Assembly: GCA_030407315.1 (NCBI GenBank)
Contig: JALQPE010000436.1
Span: forward strand, 124,001-188,000
Direction: 5' to 3'
DNA length: 64,000 nucleotides
Source: Asparagopsis taxiformis
Lineage: Eukaryota > Rhodophyta > Florideophyceae > Bonnemaisoniales > Bonnemaisoniaceae
In this document: positions 62,030 to 64,000 of the stretch, piece by piece
Layout: each line of letters begins with the position of its first letter
How positions within the stretch are numbered: the stretch's first letter is position 1
Notes under the pieces: model-generated
What the model was told of the DNA's origin: nothing
What the model saw: only the letters and a program-made list of their open reading frames with translations
The model's database searches: none
Translations under genes and position numbers: made by a program

Positions 62030-63876
62030 CTATGAAAAACGCCAATGCGTTCCTGTATAAACTGAGAAGTAGTCATTTCCATATTCTATGAACAGCTCTG
62101 AGCCAGCAGAGATCGGCACTTTGGCAGTAACACAGACAACTTGGTAGTTTGAGACAGTATTCTCGTCGAGGAGCTCTTGAAGGGGAGACGAGAAACTAAC
62201 GTTAGCTGCGCGTGAAGGACGTTCAGTTCCCTCAGCTGGATCCACAAAGTTGGTGTCATTGATTTTCGAAGCGACACAGTACTCGAAAGGGACGACAAAT
62301 ATGGGGCTTTCAGCAGTAGAAGGAAGCAAACAAGATACATTAGAGTCCTTGATTTGAAGAGCGTAGCTTCTGAAGCGCTCCACGGTAAATGCGGTGGGGC
62401 CTGTTCGAAACGTCTTGCCTTTTGATTTATAGAGATCTCTGTAAACCAATGAACCGAAATAAAATCCAACAATGTCACCGGGGTCGATCTGGTCTCTGGC
62501 AAAAAGACCCACCAGCCCCCGGAATAGTTGAGGGCGCGACGTACACGTTGTGTGCCATGGCATCAATGGACAGCAGAAGATTGTTGTCAATGGTGGACAG
62601 CATGCCGAGAAGTGATTGAGGCCATTTGTGAACTGGAAGGTCGCCCAGTTGTTTGTATTGGTCTGGGATACCCCACATGCTAGTGAGGAAACTGACGAGG
62701 TGGGGCGGAAGTCGCGTAGCAACTGGTAAACCTGAGGTAGGCTTTGAAACCGTACCCTCCTCGGAAACCGGCAGATGTGATGAGGCGAGTTGTTGTAGCG
62801 AAGGATTGGAGAGCTGAGCAAAATTACCAATTGCCACTTGACGCAGAAATGCGGTATGAACTCTCGGAAGAGATAATTCAGAGCAATCTTTGTACTTTTC
62901 ACAACCGACAAACCGCCTATACTGACCGTGGCGCATGTTAAGGCAAGCGACTGCAGTGGAGAATGTTCCGGCGAACAAGTCGACAACCAAATCTCCCTGG
63001 TGTGAAAATCGCCTAATTAGTTCCTGCAACAAACCAACGAGCTTCTGCTCCGGGCGCAATACCTTGTTCTTCTGTTCCGTTTGGTTGAAATATTTGACAG
63101 TCTCTGAAGGCGATATCCTTGGAATGTTGTCGATAATATTTGTCCATGCTCGAAATCTGGTTGGGATGTAACCGGCATTTTTATAGTTCACCATCGCCCA
63201 TCCTCTTCTTCCCTTTCCGAGCTTTGTAGCATGTACAACCAGCTCAGACATATTCATTAAACTGGTCGTAAATCAATATGGCGGAGAAGTGAAATGCGTT
63301 GGGCTCCGAATACAGAAGATAGGTTGTGAATCAACTGAAAACATGGGAGTGTTCGTAGAAGTCTTGACCTTTCGGAGTTCGTAAACCCAGTTGTAGAAAA
63401 GGGCAGCAGATGTGAAGATGAGAACATGACCACCCTGTCGTGTTACCTTTGCGATAGTTTCCACTGTGTCCACGATTTCTTGTTGGCAGAGAATGTCATA
63501 CGCTGAATTCTCTCTCCCAGCTGTTCGTCTCGAATTATACGGTGGATCTGTGAGAACCAATTGGGCACCCTCTGCAAGCTCCGGTTTTGCAGGAATATCA
63601 ATGCGGTCATAGGTCTCAAGAAGATCTCTGAAACTGCAATTGAGTGTGTGTAGGCAAGAAGCCTTCATGTTTTGTAGGTTATCTGGAATTGAAATAGGGT
63701 CTCCTAGACGCATAGATTCGATGTCTAAGGACTCGGCAGTACTTTTGTCTGATGGCCTTTCATGAGCGCTCACCGGCTCAGAAGTGCGAGCTGACTTTGC
63801 AGGAACATCAGTTGCATTACTGTTGTCCAGTCACTTTCGTTTGACACCTCTGTCCGTGTTTTGTTTAATGGATGGT
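62030..63876 (-). pseudogene. Decayed DNA methyltransferase-SET paralogue
   Basis: It is collinear with 43750-46947. Blocks in one frame are 'LVLTDPPYNSRR' (motif IV, near 63548), 'VNYKNAGYIPTRFRAW', 'GDLVVDLFAGTFSTAVACL' (motif I, near 62975) and 'YVAPSTIPGAGG'. The SET part, 'GLFARDQIDPGDIVGFYFGSLVYRD...NDTNFVDPAEG...ISAGSELFIEYG', is shifted by a frame change at about 62520. In-frame stops lie near 63876 (TAA), 63831 (TGA) and 63273 (TGA). Upstream of the TAA the frame continues open to the window end, so the gene starts outside. It is unlikely to be active, but it shows that the methyltransferase-SET fusion is older than the 23.4-kb element. Confidence 0.8.
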
Positions 63877-64000
63877 TACGCAGGACCGGGAGTGAAAGAA
63901 GTATCAGCTTCTCCAAAAAGCTCCTCGTTTGGTTCAGGCGTCGATTGTGGTTGTTCAGAGCTTCTGAAGGCCGTGAGCAGCCTCTCGACGTTTTGAAGGG
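63877..64000 (-). pseudogene. Upstream part of methyltransferase-SET pseudogene, runs off window
   Basis: On the minus strand the frame 'LQNVERLLTAFRSSEQP...ELFGEADTSFTPGPA' ends at the TAA near 63876, in the same frame as the methyltransferase motifs. It is probably N-terminal sequence of the same decayed gene and continues beyond base 64000. Confidence 0.4.

Noticed and set aside
58019..63876. Stop-codon reassignment or programmed readthrough in the right-hand genes
   Set aside because: All three stop codons (TAA, TGA, TAG) occur in frame, together with true frameshifts, while neighbouring genes use normal stops. Decay is the simpler reading.

Overview
The window looks like a eukaryotic nuclear genome with few introns and a heavy load of mobile DNA. 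Long uninterrupted reading frames, TATA-driven single-exon genes, LTR retrotransposons and CACTA, PIF/Harbinger and Plavaka-like DNA transposons are all visible. This fits a red seaweed such as a florideophyte. The taxon is an inference from gene and repeat style only. The one clear host-type gene is a secreted animal-type haem peroxidase (2284-3900).

Layout. 1-2.2 kb has no gene. 2.3-3.9 kb is the peroxidase. 4.247-12.767 kb is a complete Ty3/gypsy element on the minus strand, with near-identical 252/253-bp LTRs, a TTTAT target duplication, intact Gag-protease, broken pol, and an extra antisense gene (4748-6202). 14.0-17.1 kb holds a Myb/SANT-like gene and a decayed Harbinger transposase. 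17.5-18.1 and 22.7-23.4 kb are two copies of one LTR. 19.4-24.8 kb is a CACTA-type gene pair whose transposase is split by the second LTR copy. 25.6-26.6 kb is a papain-like peptidase gene related to the antisense gene of the gypsy element. 26.7-30.7 kb is LTR-like GC-rich DNA plus a broken Ty1/copia pol. 32.3-33.7 kb is a broken copy of an unknown gene that recurs at 59.8-61.2 kb.

The most striking region is 34.32-57.72 kb. A 41-bp inverted repeat (39/41 identical) brackets 23.4 kb holding four large, uninterrupted genes. They are a ParB-like + 2-oxoglutarate/Fe(II) dioxygenase fusion (38154-42086, minus), a beta-class DNA methyltransferase + SET fusion (43750-46947, minus), a coiled-coil protein (49343-51627, plus, probably one gene across a frame change) and a Plavaka/CACTA-type transposase with an N-terminal zinc finger (51705-54743, minus). 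Ten copies of a palindrome-rich repeat flank the first two genes. The methyltransferase gene also sits in its own nested cassette with long inverted ends (42370-49159). Near the right end lie an array of candidate 12-30-nt mini-exons and a 13 x 43-bp minisatellite. I read this as a large self-modifying DNA transposon carrying its own DNA writer, histone writer, oxidising enzyme and site-binding domain.

From 57.9 kb to the window end lies a second, decayed relative of the same gene world. It has a methyltransferase-SET pseudogene with in-frame stops, the second copy of the unknown 'MANDxIVRWK' gene, and a three-piece plus-strand pseudogene. Together they suggest that methyltransferase-SET genes are an old, recurrent cargo of transposons in this genome.
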